From the NCBI GenBank assembly GCA_036399695.1, contig DASWMP010000294.1:1-64000 (forward strand): 64,000 nucleotides of DNA, written 5' to 3'. The notes beneath the pieces are model-generated. The model worked only from the letters and a program-made list of their open reading frames with translations, had not been told where the DNA came from and made no database searches. This DNA comes from DASVEE01 sp036399695 (GTDB lineage: Bacteria > Acidobacteriota > Thermoanaerobaculia > Gp7-AA8). This document shows positions 15,870 to 24,650 of the stretch, piece by piece. Each line of letters begins with the position of its first letter. Position 1 is the first letter of the stretch. The translations under genes were made by a program, and so were the position numbers.

Positions 15870-18233
15870 TCACTCCAACACCGCGATCGTAGCCCCATCT
15901 CCGCCTTCGTTCTCAGCACCGGGGCGCCACGACTTTACGCCCGGGTGTTTGCGCAGGTACTCGCGGATCGCCTTGCGCAGGGTGCCGGTGCCGAAGCCGT
16001 GGATGATGCGGATGGCCTGCTTTCCTTCGAGGAGAGCGCGGTCGATGAAGCGGTCGGATTCGTCGATGGCGTCGTCGACGCGCTGGCCGATCAGATTCAG
16101 CTCCGCGGAGACGACCGCGACGTCGCTGCTACCGCCTCCGGTGTCGCGGTCGCGGCTCTGGGCCTTCGGCTGCGGTGCGCCCTTCGGGATGAGATCCGAG
16201 AGCTCGACCGTCATCTTCCGGCCGTTGACCGAGATGACGGCCTTGCTGCCGTCGACCGAGAGGAGCTCGCCCACGACCTTGAACTTGCGGTGCTCCACCT
16301 TCTCGCCGACGCGCACTTCGCGCTGTTCTGCGGGGATGAACTCCAGCGCACGCTCGACCGGCTTGGTGATCGTGCGCAGCACCTCGTTCGGGTTGACGCT
16401 GGCGCGGGCGGCGCGGTCCATTTCGCGGAGGTTCTTGATCTCGGCGGCGAGCTGGCGGCTGACGTCGTCCTTGAGGCGGTCGATCTCCTCGCGGTAGGTG
16501 GTGCCGAGGCGGGCGCGCTCCTTTTCGAGCTGCGCGTACTTTTCTTCGGCCTTGCGGTTGGAGGTTTCGAGGTTCGACCGCAGCCGCGTCAGCTCGTCCT
16601 GCTGCGCGACCAGCTCCGCCATCTTCTTCTGCAGCGTGGCCAGGAGGTGATCGGTCTCGCCGTACTTTTCGCCGAGGCGCGTGCGGGCGCTCTCGATGAT
16701 GGAGGCGGGGAGGCCGATCATCTTCGCCACCTCGATGGCGCGCGAGCGGCCCGGGATGCCGCTGATCATCCGGTACGTCGGCAGCGCCGTCGCGGCGTCG
16801 AACTCCATCGACGCGTTCACGATGCGCGTGTCGTTCACGGCGAAGCTCTTCAGCGCCGACAGGTGCGTCGTGACGATGACGAGTGAGCCGAGCTCCAGGA
16901 GGTGCTCGATCACCGCGGCGGCGAGCGCGGCCCCTTCCTCGGGATCGGTGCCGGAGCCAAGCTCGTCGAGCAGGACCATCGAGCGGTCGGTGGCGCGCGA
17001 GAGGATCCGCTTGAGGCGCACCAGGTACGCCGAGAAGGTCGAGAGATGTTCGAGAACGCTCTGGTCGTCGCCGATCAGGACGTGCAGCCCGTCGACGATC
17101 GGCAGGACCGTACCTTCGGCGGCGGGGACGGGGAGGCCGCTCATCGCCATGGCCACCAGGAGGCCCGAGGTCTTGAGGGCGACAGTCTTGCCGCCGGCGT
17201 TCGGGCCGGAGACGACGAGCGCGGGCGACGTGGCGTTCAGGTCGACGGTGATGGGCACGACCTTGCGGGAGCTCGGCTCTTCGCCGAACGCTTCCTGGCG
17301 GGCGTTGGCCAGCCGCTCGTCGAGGAGCGGGTGGCGTCCGTCGATGAGGCGGAGCTCGCGGTCGGCGCTGAACGACGGGCGCGTCGCGCGGACCATGTCG
17401 TGGAACGTGGCGCAGGCCTGCAGCGCGTCGAACTCGCCGGCGAGGACGACGGCGTCGTGGATCGCTTCGGCCTCGTCGAACAGGAGCTGCGAGATGAAGC
17501 GGGTGATGCGGGCGATCTCTTCGCGCTCCTGGATCAGGAGGTCGGCCAGATCGTTGTTCAACTCGATGGCCGCCATCGGCTCGATGAAGAACGACGCGCC
17601 GGAGTTGGAGCGCTCGTGCAGGATGCCGGTGACGGCGTTGCGATGGTCGCTGCGGACGGGGATGCAGTAACGATCGCCGCGCTGCACGATGAGCAGGTCC
17701 TGAATCGCGTCCGAGTTGCGATTCATGATGTCGGTGAGCGTCTTCTGGATCGCGTTGCGCTTCGTCTGGATACGGGTGCGGATGGCCCGCAGCTCCGCCG
17801 ACGCTTCCTCGCGCAGCTTGCCGTCGCGAGTGAAGTACTTGTTGGTCTTTGCCAGCAGCTCGGCCAGGTCGGGGATGCGCGTGGCGATGGTGGCGAGCCG
17901 GGGGTAGGTGTCGGTGCGGGCGAACGTGTCCCGGATGGCCTGCGTGGAGCGGACCGCGCGCACGACCAGCCAGGACTCGTCGAGCTCGAGCACCGTCTCG
18001 CGGGCGAACAGCGCACCGACGTCGGCCAGGCCGGCCAGCGGCAGGAGCCCTTCGGTGTGGAAGAAGCGGACCATCTCCGCCAGCTCCGCCTGCGCCGCTT
18101 CAGCCTTGTCGAGCGTAGCCTGCGGCCGCCGGCGCATCAGCGCCTCCCGCCCGGGCACGCTCTTGGTTTCGAGCGCGATCAGCGTGAGCACGCGGTCCAG
18201 CTCGAGGGTCGTGAGAAAGTCGGGGGTGATCAC
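15870..18233 (-). CDS. mutS2: MutS2 endonuclease/ATPase with Smr domain
   Basis: This 787-residue protein is a MutS2 family member. It has a helical clamp/core region, an ABC-type ATPase with Walker A GPNAGGKT, a signature segment near ATFSAYLV-like sequence and Walker B VLLDELGSGTDP, then a long coiled coil (about 520-610). A C-terminal Smr nuclease domain carries HGFGTGTLR and ends in a KHPGVKSWRPG-like motif. MutS2 proteins act on branched DNA or, in some bacteria, on collided ribosomes; they are not the mismatch-repair MutS. The GTG at 18233 begins the conserved N-terminus (ITPDFLTTLELDRVL). It precedes the RepC/RepD region and dnaG on the same strand. Confidence 0.95.
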   Translation of the reverse strand: MITPDFLTTLELDRVLTLIALETKSVPGREALMRRRPQATLDKAEAAQAELAEMVRFFHTEGLLPLAGLADVGALFARETVLELDESWLVVRAVRSTQAIRDTFARTDTYPRLATIATRIPDLAELLAKTNKYFTRDGKLREEASAELRAIRTRIQTKRNAIQKTLTDIMNRNSDAIQDLLIVQRGDRYCIPVRSDHRNAVTGILHERSNSGASFFIEPMAAIELNNDLADLLIQEREEIARITRFISQLLFDEAEAIHDAVVLAGEFDALQACATFHDMVRATRPSFSADRELRLIDGRHPLLDERLANARQEAFGEEPSSRKVVPITVDLNATSPALVVSGPNAGGKTVALKTSGLLVAMAMSGLPVPAAEGTVLPIVDGLHVLIGDDQSVLEHLSTFSAYLVRLKRILSRATDRSMVLLDELGSGTDPEEGAALAAAVIEHLLELGSLVIVTTHLSALKSFAVNDTRIVNASMEFDAATALPTYRMISGIPGRSRAIEVAKMIGLPASIIESARTRLGEKYGETDHLLATLQKKMAELVAQQDELTRLRSNLETSNRKAEEKYAQLEKERARLGTTYREEIDRLKDDVSRQLAAEIKNLREMDRAARASVNPNEVLRTITKPVERALEFIPAEQREVRVGEKVEHRKFKVVGELLSVDGSKAVISVNGRKMTVELSDLIPKGAPQPKAQSRDRDTGGGSSDVAVVSAELNLIGQRVDDAIDESDRFIDRALLEGKQAIRIIHGFGTGTLRKAIREYLRKHPGVKSWRPGAENEGGDGATIAVLE

Positions 18234-18290
18234 GGGGTATGTAGATGTGCGGGGGAGTACGGGCTATTCCGGCCGCGCATCGCGCGGCGG

Positions 18291-18392
18291 GTTGTTGGTT
18301 GTTGGTTTTTGGTGCTGCGCTCTGCGGGGCCGGGCTGCCACAGACTCCCGGCCAAGCGGAGCACCAACAACCAAAAACCGACAACCAACAAC
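18291..18392. repeat. RepC palindrome (GTTGTTG type)
   Basis: The left arm is GTTGTTGGTTGTTGGTTTTT followed by GGTGCTGCGCT (18291-18321). The right arm is AGCGGAGCACCAACAACC followed by further AACAACC-type units (18355-18392). The repeated 7-8 base units in the arms and the GCGCT/AGCGGAGC inner part recur at 22424-22523, 29217-29306 and in altered form at 49833-49924. It lies between rpsU and mutS2. Confidence 0.85.
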
Positions 18393-18412
18393 GTTGCGCG
18401 CGGAGCGCGCAA

Positions 18413-18441
18413 CAAAAAAGGCCCGCGATCGCTCGCGGGCC
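18413..18441 (-). terminator. Intrinsic terminator of rpsU
   Basis: The 9-bp stem GGCCCGCGA / TCGCGGGCC (18420-18428 with 18433-18441) is followed on the minus strand by a run of U (18414-18419). It is about 28 bp after the rpsU stop codon. Confidence 0.9.
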
Positions 18442-18468
18442 TCGTTTGTTTCGTACCGTAACGTCGGC

Positions 18469-18675
18469 CTAGTAGCCGGCGCGGCGCTCTTCAGCGAGTT
18501 TACGCAGAACTTTCTTCCGCGCGGCGATCGCTTTGCGCTTCCGCTTGGTGCTCGGCTTTTCGTAGTGCTGGCGCTTTTTCAACTCGGAGAGAATCCCCGA
18601 CTTTTCGCACTTCCGCTTGAAGCGGCGAAGCGCATTCTCAAAGGACTCGTCTTCCTTGACGTGTACGAGAGGCAT
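18469..18675 (-). CDS. rpsU: 30S ribosomal protein bS21
   Basis: This 68-residue, very basic protein begins [21 protein letters not shown], the standard bS21 start, and ends in the Lys/Arg-rich helix [20 protein letters not shown]. It binds the 30S platform near the anti-Shine-Dalgarno sequence and helps mRNA initiation. Length is typical. It is monocistronic, with its own terminator and a 211-bp upstream gap shared with a divergent prolyl oligopeptidase gene. Confidence 0.97.
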   Translation of the reverse strand: MPLVHVKEDESFENALRRFKRKCEKSGILSELKKRQHYEKPSTKRKRKAIAARKKVLRKLAEERRAGY

Positions 18676-18886
18676 CCCCGAAATCCCCCCCTTCTACCTG
18701 GGCTGTGGTGCACTCGGATCTGGGCGAAAACCGTGTGGGCCGCAACATTCTAAGGAGAGCTGCCGCCATCGGTCAATTGCCGATGAGAGCGTTGTCCTTA
18801 GCTCGACACCCTGAACCGGCACCCCCTCGCGTTGCATTCCGCCCATTTGTGAATTGTTGTAACCTCCTGCACCGAAAGGAACTTCG

Positions 18887-20971
18887 ATGACCCTGCGGTT
18901 GCGGTTTCTCACGGTTCTCCTCCCGATCCTCGCCGCCTGTGCCACCAATCCTGGCACCAACCCGGCCCGCCAGGTACCTCCGCCGCCCCCCACGGAGGCG
19001 CGGGCCGTCACCGAGACGATGCACGGCGTCACGATCACCGATCCGTACCGCTGGCTCGAAGACCAGAACAGCCCCGAGACCCGCGCCTGGATCGACCGGC
19101 AGAATGCCTACACCGATCAGGTGCTCGCCGCCGACGCCCCGCTGCGCGAGACCTTCGCCCGCCGGATCGACGAACTGCTGCGCACCGACCAGGTCTCCAC
19201 GCCGCAGTACCGGCAGGGGCGCTACTTCTTCACCCGCCGAGCGCCGGAACAGGACCTCTTCGCCATCTACATGCGGGAGAACGGCAATGACGTGGTCCTC
19301 GTCGATCCCATCACCCTCAGTCCCGACAAGTCGGTCAGCGTCGGCATCAGCGAGGTCTCGGACGACGGGAAGCTCCTGGCTTACTACGTCCGGAAGGGAG
19401 GGGCCGACGAGACGGTCGTCCATTTCTTCGACGTCGACGGCCGGCGCGAGGCCGGCGATCCGCTGCCGCTGGCGCGCTACTCCGGCATCAGCGTCACCGG
19501 CGATCACAAGACGCTCTACTACTCCCGCTTCACGCCCGAAGGGCCGCGCGTCTACCGCCGCGCCATCGCCGGCGGCGAGCCGGAGAAGATCTTCGGCGAC
19601 GGCTACACGCGCGACAAGATCATCGGCGTGAGCATCTCGGACGACGGCCGCTATGTCCTGATGAACGTCAGCCACGGCTCGGCCGCCGCGAAGACGGAGC
19701 TCTACTTCAAGGACCTCTCGACGGACGGCCCGATCCGGACGATCGTCAATGACAAGCCGGCCCGCTTCTCCGCCCAATTCGCCGGCGACCGGATCGTGCT
19801 GCTGACGAACCTCGACGCGCCGAACCAGCGCGTGCTGGTGGCGAGCGTCGACGAGCCGCAGACCTGGCGGGAGATCGTCCCGCAGCATGCGACGAACGCG
19901 ATCCAGGGGATGTCGCTCGCCGGCGGCCGCCTCTTCGTCCGCTATCTCGAGAACGTCCGCCCGACGATCGCCGGCTACGATCTCGACGGCCACCGTCAGA
20001 CGGACATCCGCTTCGACGAGCTCGGAACCCTCGGCAGCGTCTCCGGCTCCTGGACGTCCCCCGTCGCCTTCTTCGGCTTCAGCAGCTTCCACATCCCGCC
20101 GACGATCTACGAGTACCGCGTGGCGACTGGGGAGCGCACGGTCTTCGCCCGACAGAACGCGCCGGTCAACTCCGGCGACTTCACGGTCGAGCAGGTCTGG
20201 TATCCGTCGAAGGACGGCACCCGCGTCCCGATGTTCCTGATGTACAAGAAAGGCCTCCGCCGCGACGGCACGGCCCCGGTCTATCTCACGGGCTACGGCG
20301 GTTTCAACGCCAGCGAGCTGCCCGGCTTCACGGCGCGCGCAATCGCCTGGTGCGAGCAGGGCGGCGTCTACGCGCTCCCGAATCTCCGCGGCGGCGGGGA
20401 GTTCGGCGAAGCCTGGCACCGCGCCGGGATGCTCGCCGAGAAGCAACACACGTTCGACGATTTCATCGGAGCTGCCGAGTACCTGATCCGCGAGCGTTAC
20501 ACGTCCGCCGAACACCTCGGCGTGGCCGGCCGCAGCAACGGCGGCCTGCTCGTCATGGCCATGGCCACGCAACGCCCCGACCTCGCCCGCGCCGTCGTCT
20601 GCGGCTACCCGCTGATCGACATGCTCCGCTATCAGCGCTTCCTGGTCGGGAGTTTCTGGGTCCCCGAGTACGGTGACCCGGAGAACCCGCGGCATTTCCC
20701 CTTCATCCACGCCTATTCGCCGTATCACCGCGTGGATCCGTCAAAGGATTACCCGGCGATCTATTTCTACACCGGCGACGCCGATACGCGCGTCGCCCCT
20801 CTGCACGGCCGCAAGATGACGGCGCTGATGCAGGCCGCCGATCCCGACACGGAACCGATCGTCCTCCGCTACCAGCTCAGCGGCGGCCACTCCGGCGGCG
20901 AACCCCGCAGCGTGACGGTGCAACACGAATCCGAGTCCCTGGCGTTTCTGTGGAGTCAACTCGGGAGATGA
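18887..20971 (+). CDS. Prolyl oligopeptidase family serine peptidase (S9A), lipoprotein-type signal
   Basis: This 694-residue protein has a lipobox-like signal (LLPILAAC, Cys18). The S9A beta-propeller covers about 45-420 (DPYRWLEDQNSPETRAWI), and the alpha/beta-hydrolase catalytic domain follows. The catalytic triad is visible: Ser in AGRSNGGLL, Asp in YTGDADTRV and His in LSGGHSGGE. It cleaves short peptides after proline, probably in the periplasm or attached to a membrane. A good ribosome-binding site (AAAGGAA) precedes the ATG. Acidobacteria often carry many S9 enzymes for peptide scavenging, and the nearby OPT transporter fits that lifestyle. Confidence 0.93.
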   Translation: MTLRLRFLTVLLPILAACATNPGTNPARQVPPPPPTEARAVTETMHGVTITDPYRWLEDQNSPETRAWIDRQNAYTDQVLAADAPLRETFARRIDELLRTDQVSTPQYRQGRYFFTRRAPEQDLFAIYMRENGNDVVLVDPITLSPDKSVSVGISEVSDDGKLLAYYVRKGGADETVVHFFDVDGRREAGDPLPLARYSGISVTGDHKTLYYSRFTPEGPRVYRRAIAGGEPEKIFGDGYTRDKIIGVSISDDGRYVLMNVSHGSAAAKTELYFKDLSTDGPIRTIVNDKPARFSAQFAGDRIVLLTNLDAPNQRVLVASVDEPQTWREIVPQHATNAIQGMSLAGGRLFVRYLENVRPTIAGYDLDGHRQTDIRFDELGTLGSVSGSWTSPVAFFGFSSFHIPPTIYEYRVATGERTVFARQNAPVNSGDFTVEQVWYPSKDGTRVPMFLMYKKGLRRDGTAPVYLTGYGGFNASELPGFTARAIAWCEQGGVYALPNLRGGGEFGEAWHRAGMLAEKQHTFDDFIGAAEYLIRERYTSAEHLGVAGRSNGGLLVMAMATQRPDLARAVVCGYPLIDMLRYQRFLVGSFWVPEYGDPENPRHFPFIHAYSPYHRVDPSKDYPAIYFYTGDADTRVAPLHGRKMTALMQAADPDTEPIVLRYQLSGGHSGGEPRSVTVQHESESLAFLWSQLGR

Positions 20972-20996
20972 CGACCGTGTTAATCTCACAACACCA

Positions 20997-22409
20997 ATGA
21001 AAGTCGCGTTCATCAAGCCGCCGGTGGGGGGCATTCTCGGGTTGGAGATGCTGACGTTCGTCGAGCCGTTGGGGCCGATCTGCGTCGCGGCCGTCCTCGA
21101 GCAGGACGGGCATACGTGCAAAGTCATCGACCTGCGGATTGACGGGCAGGAAAAGGGGCTTGCCGACTGCGTCGAGTTCGAGCCGGACGTGGTTGGGTTG
21201 CAGTGCAACTTCACCACCGAGCGGAACCGGACCATCCGGCTGGCGCAGCGGATCAAGCGGGACAACCCGAAAGCGTTCGTGGTGATTGGCGGGCACGACG
21301 CGTCGCGCGATCCCGAGTGGTTCAGCGATCCGGCGGTCGACGCCATCGCCGTAGGGGATGGCGAAGAAGTCATGCCTCCGCTCGTCAATGCGTTACGCGA
21401 TGCGCGGGACCTGACGAAAGTCGAAGGGCTTTACCTGCGGCCGAAAGGGGAGCTGCTCTTTACCGGGCATGCGCCGGCGCGGCCGAACCTCGATACCTAC
21501 CCGATGCCGGCACGGCATCTCATCGCGCACTACGCCGACCACTACTACATCAACTTCCGCAAACCGCTGGCGCTCCTCGAGACCGCGCGCGGATGCCCGT
21601 TCAAGTGCAACTTCTGCTCTGTCTGGAAGTTTCATGAATCGACGTTCCGGGAGAAGTCGCCCGCGCGCGTCGTGGCGGAGTTGCAGACCATCACCGCACC
21701 GAACGTCTTCATCACCGACGACATCTTCTGGATGAACGTCAAACGTGGTGAGGAGATGGGGCGGGCGATCAAAGAGGCGGGGATCCGGAAGTTCTTCACC
21801 GTGCAGACCCGCACCGACATCATCGTCAAGTTCCCGCACCTCGTCGAACAGTGGAAAGACTGCGGCAACCTCTCGATCTTCCTCGGCCTCGAATCCGTCA
21901 CGGACGAAGGGCTGAAAGCGGTGAACAAGAAGAACACGCAGTCGAACAACGTCCGCGCCATCGAGATCCTCAAAGACCTCGGCGTCGGCTTCACGCCGAA
22001 CTTCATCGTCGATCCTGCCTGGGACCACGACGACTTTGCCCGGCTTCGCGAATGGATCGAGGAGATGGGCGCCTACAACAGCGGCTTCTCCATCCTCACA
22101 CCGCTCCCCGGCACCGACCTCTGGGACACCGCCAAACAGAACGTGACCACCCACGACTGGGAGATGTACGACATCGTCCACACCGTGCTCCCGACCAAGC
22201 TCCCGCTGCGCGACTTCTACGAGGAGTACTCAGGCCTCTGGCGCCACGCCCTCGACGTCCGCTACCGCCATCGCGGCAAGCTCAAGACGTACGTGCAACT
22301 CGGCGCCGCCTTAGCCACCCGCAAAGTGACGCTGAAAGCCGTCCGTAACGGGATGAACATCGCGAAGGTGTTCAGCAAGCCGGAGACGTTTCTCAGGGCG
22401 CACCAGTAG
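20997..22409 (+). CDS. B12-binding radical SAM protein, HpnR-like
   Basis: This 470-residue protein has an N-terminal cobalamin-binding domain (about 1-130, with VVGLQCNFTTERN and VVIGGHDASRDP). A radical SAM core follows with CxxxCxxC in GCPFKCNFCSVWKF (about residues 199-206). The phrases following the cluster motif (FHESTFREKSP, FITDDIFWMN, FTVQTRTDII) resemble hopanoid C-3 methylase HpnR and close relatives, which methylate unactivated carbon using methylcobalamin. No hopanoid synthesis genes lie in the window, so the substrate is unproven and a bacteriochlorophyll- or lipid-type methylase is possible. It is 25 bp downstream of the prolyl oligopeptidase on the same strand. Confidence 0.8.
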   Translation: MKVAFIKPPVGGILGLEMLTFVEPLGPICVAAVLEQDGHTCKVIDLRIDGQEKGLADCVEFEPDVVGLQCNFTTERNRTIRLAQRIKRDNPKAFVVIGGHDASRDPEWFSDPAVDAIAVGDGEEVMPPLVNALRDARDLTKVEGLYLRPKGELLFTGHAPARPNLDTYPMPARHLIAHYADHYYINFRKPLALLETARGCPFKCNFCSVWKFHESTFREKSPARVVAELQTITAPNVFITDDIFWMNVKRGEEMGRAIKEAGIRKFFTVQTRTDIIVKFPHLVEQWKDCGNLSIFLGLESVTDEGLKAVNKKNTQSNNVRAIEILKDLGVGFTPNFIVDPAWDHDDFARLREWIEEMGAYNSGFSILTPLPGTDLWDTAKQNVTTHDWEMYDIVHTVLPTKLPLRDFYEEYSGLWRHALDVRYRHRGKLKTYVQLGAALATRKVTLKAVRNGMNIAKVFSKPETFLRAHQ

Positions 22410-22423
22410 CCGCGGCTACTGAT

Positions 22424-22523
22424 GCGGTTTTCGGTTGTTGGTTGTTGGTTTTCGGTGCTGCGCTACGCGCAGATCGCCGTGAAGCGGAGCACCAGAACCC
22501 CGAAACCAACAACCAAAAACCGC
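22424..22523. repeat. RepC palindrome (GTTGTTG type)
   Basis: Arms at 22424-22464 and 22482-22523 share the GGTTGTTGGTTGTTGG units and the GGTGCTGCGCT / AGCGGAGCACC inner part with the copy at 18291. It lies between the convergent radical SAM and uridine kinase genes. A separate perfect 16-bp palindrome, AGTAGCCGCGGCTACT, overlaps the radical SAM stop codon at 22405-22420. Confidence 0.85.
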
Positions 22524-22536
22524 TAACTCGCGCGCG

Positions 22537-23157
22537 CTACACCGTGACCAGATGCTCCACCCTCGCCACGATGGCATCCAGCGCCACCTGATTCTCGCCC
22601 CCCTCGGGGATGATCAGGTCGGCGTAGCGCTTGGAAGGCTCGACGAACTCCTCGTGCATCGGGCGGACGGTCGTCAGGTACTGCTCCACGACTGATTCCA
22701 GGCTGCGGCCGCGGGACTGGATGTCGCGGGTGAGACGGCGGAGGAAGCGGAGGTCGGACGGCGTGTCGACGAACAGCTTGATGTCGATCCGCTTGCGCAG
22801 ATCGGGCTCGGCGAGGACGAGGATCCCTTCGACGATGATCACCTTCCGCGGCTCGACGCGCTGCGTTTCGACGCGCCTCGCGTACGTGGTGAAGTCGTAG
22901 AGCGGCACCTCGATCGAGGCGCCTTTGGCCAGCACGTCCAGATGGCGCGCCAGCAACTCGCTCTCGAGCGAGTCCGGGTGGTCGAAGTTGATGTGGTGCA
23001 GCTCCTCGGGCGAGAGGCCGTCGAAGTTCCGGTAATAGGAGTCGTGCGAGATCCACTCGATCCGGTCCTTGCCGACGCGGTCGTAGATCGCGCGGGCCAC
23101 CGTCGTCTTCCCCGAGCCGGTGCCGCCGGCGATGCCGATGATGACCGGGGTCTTCAC
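22537..23157 (-). CDS. udk: Uridine kinase
   Basis: This 206-residue P-loop kinase phosphorylates uridine and cytidine for pyrimidine salvage. It has Walker A GGTGSGKTT at about residue 10, the substrate segment ISHDSYYRN, the NFDHPDSLESELL motif and PLYDFTTYARR, all diagnostic for Udk. The start is the GTG at 23157, which overlaps the stop of the small zinc-ribbon gene (GTGA). The frame remains open upstream but has no relevant homology. Length is typical of the single-domain form. Confidence 0.95.
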   Translation of the reverse strand: MKTPVIIGIAGGTGSGKTTVARAIYDRVGKDRIEWISHDSYYRNFDGLSPEELHHINFDHPDSLESELLARHLDVLAKGASIEVPLYDFTTYARRVETQRVEPRKVIIVEGILVLAEPDLRKRIDIKLFVDTPSDLRFLRRLTRDIQSRGRSLESVVEQYLTTVRPMHEEFVEPSKRYADLIIPEGGENQVALDAIVARVEHLVTV

Positions 23158-23324
23158 GACGACGACTGCTCTTCGAAGTCGGACTCCGTCATGAAGTCGG
23201 CCAGATCTTCGGTGCCGCAGGTGGCGCAGACGATCGCCGACAGCTTGCCGTTCGTGTACTCGAACTGGTAGGTCGGCGTCTCGCACTGAATACAGATGAG
23301 GTAATCGGGCTCGTCGTAGGCCAT
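23154..23324 (-). CDS. Small zinc-ribbon protein
   Basis: This 56-residue acidic protein (MAYDEPDYLICIQCETPTYQ...) has two CxxC knuckles, CIQC near residue 11 and CATC near residue 33. They should bind one zinc ion as a rubredoxin-like ribbon. The tail is Glu/Asp/Ser-rich. It starts at the ATG at 23324 and overlaps udk by 4 bp, so the two genes are probably translated together. I cannot assign a function; the coupling suggests a role with uridine kinase or simply shared expression. Confidence 0.75.
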   Translation of the reverse strand: MAYDEPDYLICIQCETPTYQFEYTNGKLSAIVCATCGTEDLADFMTESDFEEQSSS

Positions 23325-23387
23325 GGGCGAAGAATACACGAGCCGAGGGATGGCGGCACGGGGCACGAGGCGGGCTAAGATGCGCCG

Positions 23388-24434
23388 ATGATCGTCCTGC
23401 GCCAGCTCGCCTTTGCGATTCTTCTGACGTCTTCCGCCTTCGCCGCCACGGCTCCCCGCAACGTCATCCTGATCATCGGCGACGGCATGGGAACCGCGCA
23501 CGTCACCGCCGCGAAGAACACGCGCGCCGAAAAGTTCAACCTCGCCCGGATGCCGGTCGTCGGCCTGCAGACGACGCGCTCCGCGGACCGCACCGTGACC
23601 GACTCCGCCGCCGCCGCGACGGCGCTGGCGACAGGCGTGAAGACGAACTACGAAATGGTGAGCGTCGATCCGGCCACCGGCGCGCCGCTGGCGACGGTGC
23701 TCGAGGTAGCGGAGAAGGGCGGCCGGACGACGGGCGTCGTGACGACGACGAACTTCTGGGACGCGACCCCCGCGGCTTTCGCCGCGCACGCGAAGCACCG
23801 CTCGGAGGGCGTGGACATCGCCAAACAGATGCTGCGGAGCGGCGCCGAGATCATCATCGGCACCGGCCAGAAGGTGTTGCAGCGTCCCGAAGCCGCAGGC
23901 CTGACGGATTATGCGAAAGCGCAGGGCTACACCGTGGCCATGACGCGCGCCGAGCTGGATGCCGCCGGCCCCGGTCCGTTGCTGGCGATCCTCCCGGAAC
24001 AGACCCGCGACGCGGAGAACCCCGATGCGCCGCTGGCGATGCTGGCGAAGTGGTCGATCGAACGGCTGAATCGCAACAAGAGCGGCTTCTTCCTCATCAT
24101 CGAGCACGAGGGCACGGACTCCTCGAGCCACCAGAACAACGGCGCCGACCTGACGGCGAGCCTCACCGCGCTCGATCTCACGGTAGGAGAGGTGCTGGAC
24201 TTCGCGGCCAGGTCAGGCGACACGCTGGTGGTCGTGACGGGCGATCACGAGACCGGCTCTCTGCGCGTGTCGGAGTCGCCGAGGACCGGCCGGATCCGTC
24301 TGGAGTGGGCCACCACGGACCACACCGGGTCCGCGGTGCCGGTGTTTGCGTTCGGACCCGGGTCGGAGCAGTTCGCCGGGTTCTACGACAACACGGATAT
24401 CGGCAAGCGCCTGCTGGCGTTCGTGCGGCGGTGA
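23388..24434 (+). CDS. Alkaline phosphatase (PhoA superfamily), secreted
   Basis: This 348-residue protein has a signal peptide (about 1-19) and the full alkaline phosphatase active site. GDGMG carries a metal Asp near residue 31. TDSAAAATAL carries the nucleophile Ser. HEGTDSSSHQ and TGDHETGSL provide metal-binding His and Asp residues, and ATTDHTG near the end supplies another His. It releases phosphate from organic esters in the periplasm. It is shorter than E. coli PhoA (about 450 residues for the mature enzyme), lacking some insertions, but no catalytic motif is missing. It is divergent from the zinc-ribbon/udk pair. Confidence 0.93.
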   Translation: MIVLRQLAFAILLTSSAFAATAPRNVILIIGDGMGTAHVTAAKNTRAEKFNLARMPVVGLQTTRSADRTVTDSAAAATALATGVKTNYEMVSVDPATGAPLATVLEVAEKGGRTTGVVTTTNFWDATPAAFAAHAKHRSEGVDIAKQMLRSGAEIIIGTGQKVLQRPEAAGLTDYAKAQGYTVAMTRAELDAAGPGPLLAILPEQTRDAENPDAPLAMLAKWSIERLNRNKSGFFLIIEHEGTDSSSHQNNGADLTASLTALDLTVGEVLDFAARSGDTLVVVTGDHETGSLRVSESPRTGRIRLEWATTDHTGSAVPVFAFGPGSEQFAGFYDNTDIGKRLLAFVRR

Positions 24435-24467
24435 TGGTGGGGTAGAGCCGGATAGCGAGACGAAGTT

Positions 24468-24616
24468 TGGAGTGCGGCAGCGACGCCTCAACATCTGCCG
24501 CTTTTACATAGCCGCAGCGGCGAGCTGCGGCCCACGTGGCGCGCCGCAAAGGGCGGAAGCTCGACGCTTCCGCTATGTAAAAGCGGCAGCTGATGAAGCG
24601 TCGCTGCCGCACTCCA
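24468..24616. repeat. Large nested palindrome related to RepB
   Basis: Outer 19-bp arms (24468-24486 with 24598-24616) begin TGGAGTGCGGCAGCGACGC. Inner arms include CTGCCGCTTTTACATAGC and its complement. The outer part resembles the outer part of RepB (GGAGTGCGGTGGCG). It separates the convergent phosphatase and efflux genes and may terminate both. Nothing else is seen in the 216-bp gap. Confidence 0.8.
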
Positions 24617-24650
24617 GACGCTTCGGCGGTGGTGTCGTAGGGTTGGCTGC

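Noticed and set aside
22405..22420. Perfect 16-bp palindrome as an intrinsic terminator of the radical SAM gene
   Set aside because: It overlaps the stop codon and is not followed by a T-run; it may only be a restriction-site-like palindrome.
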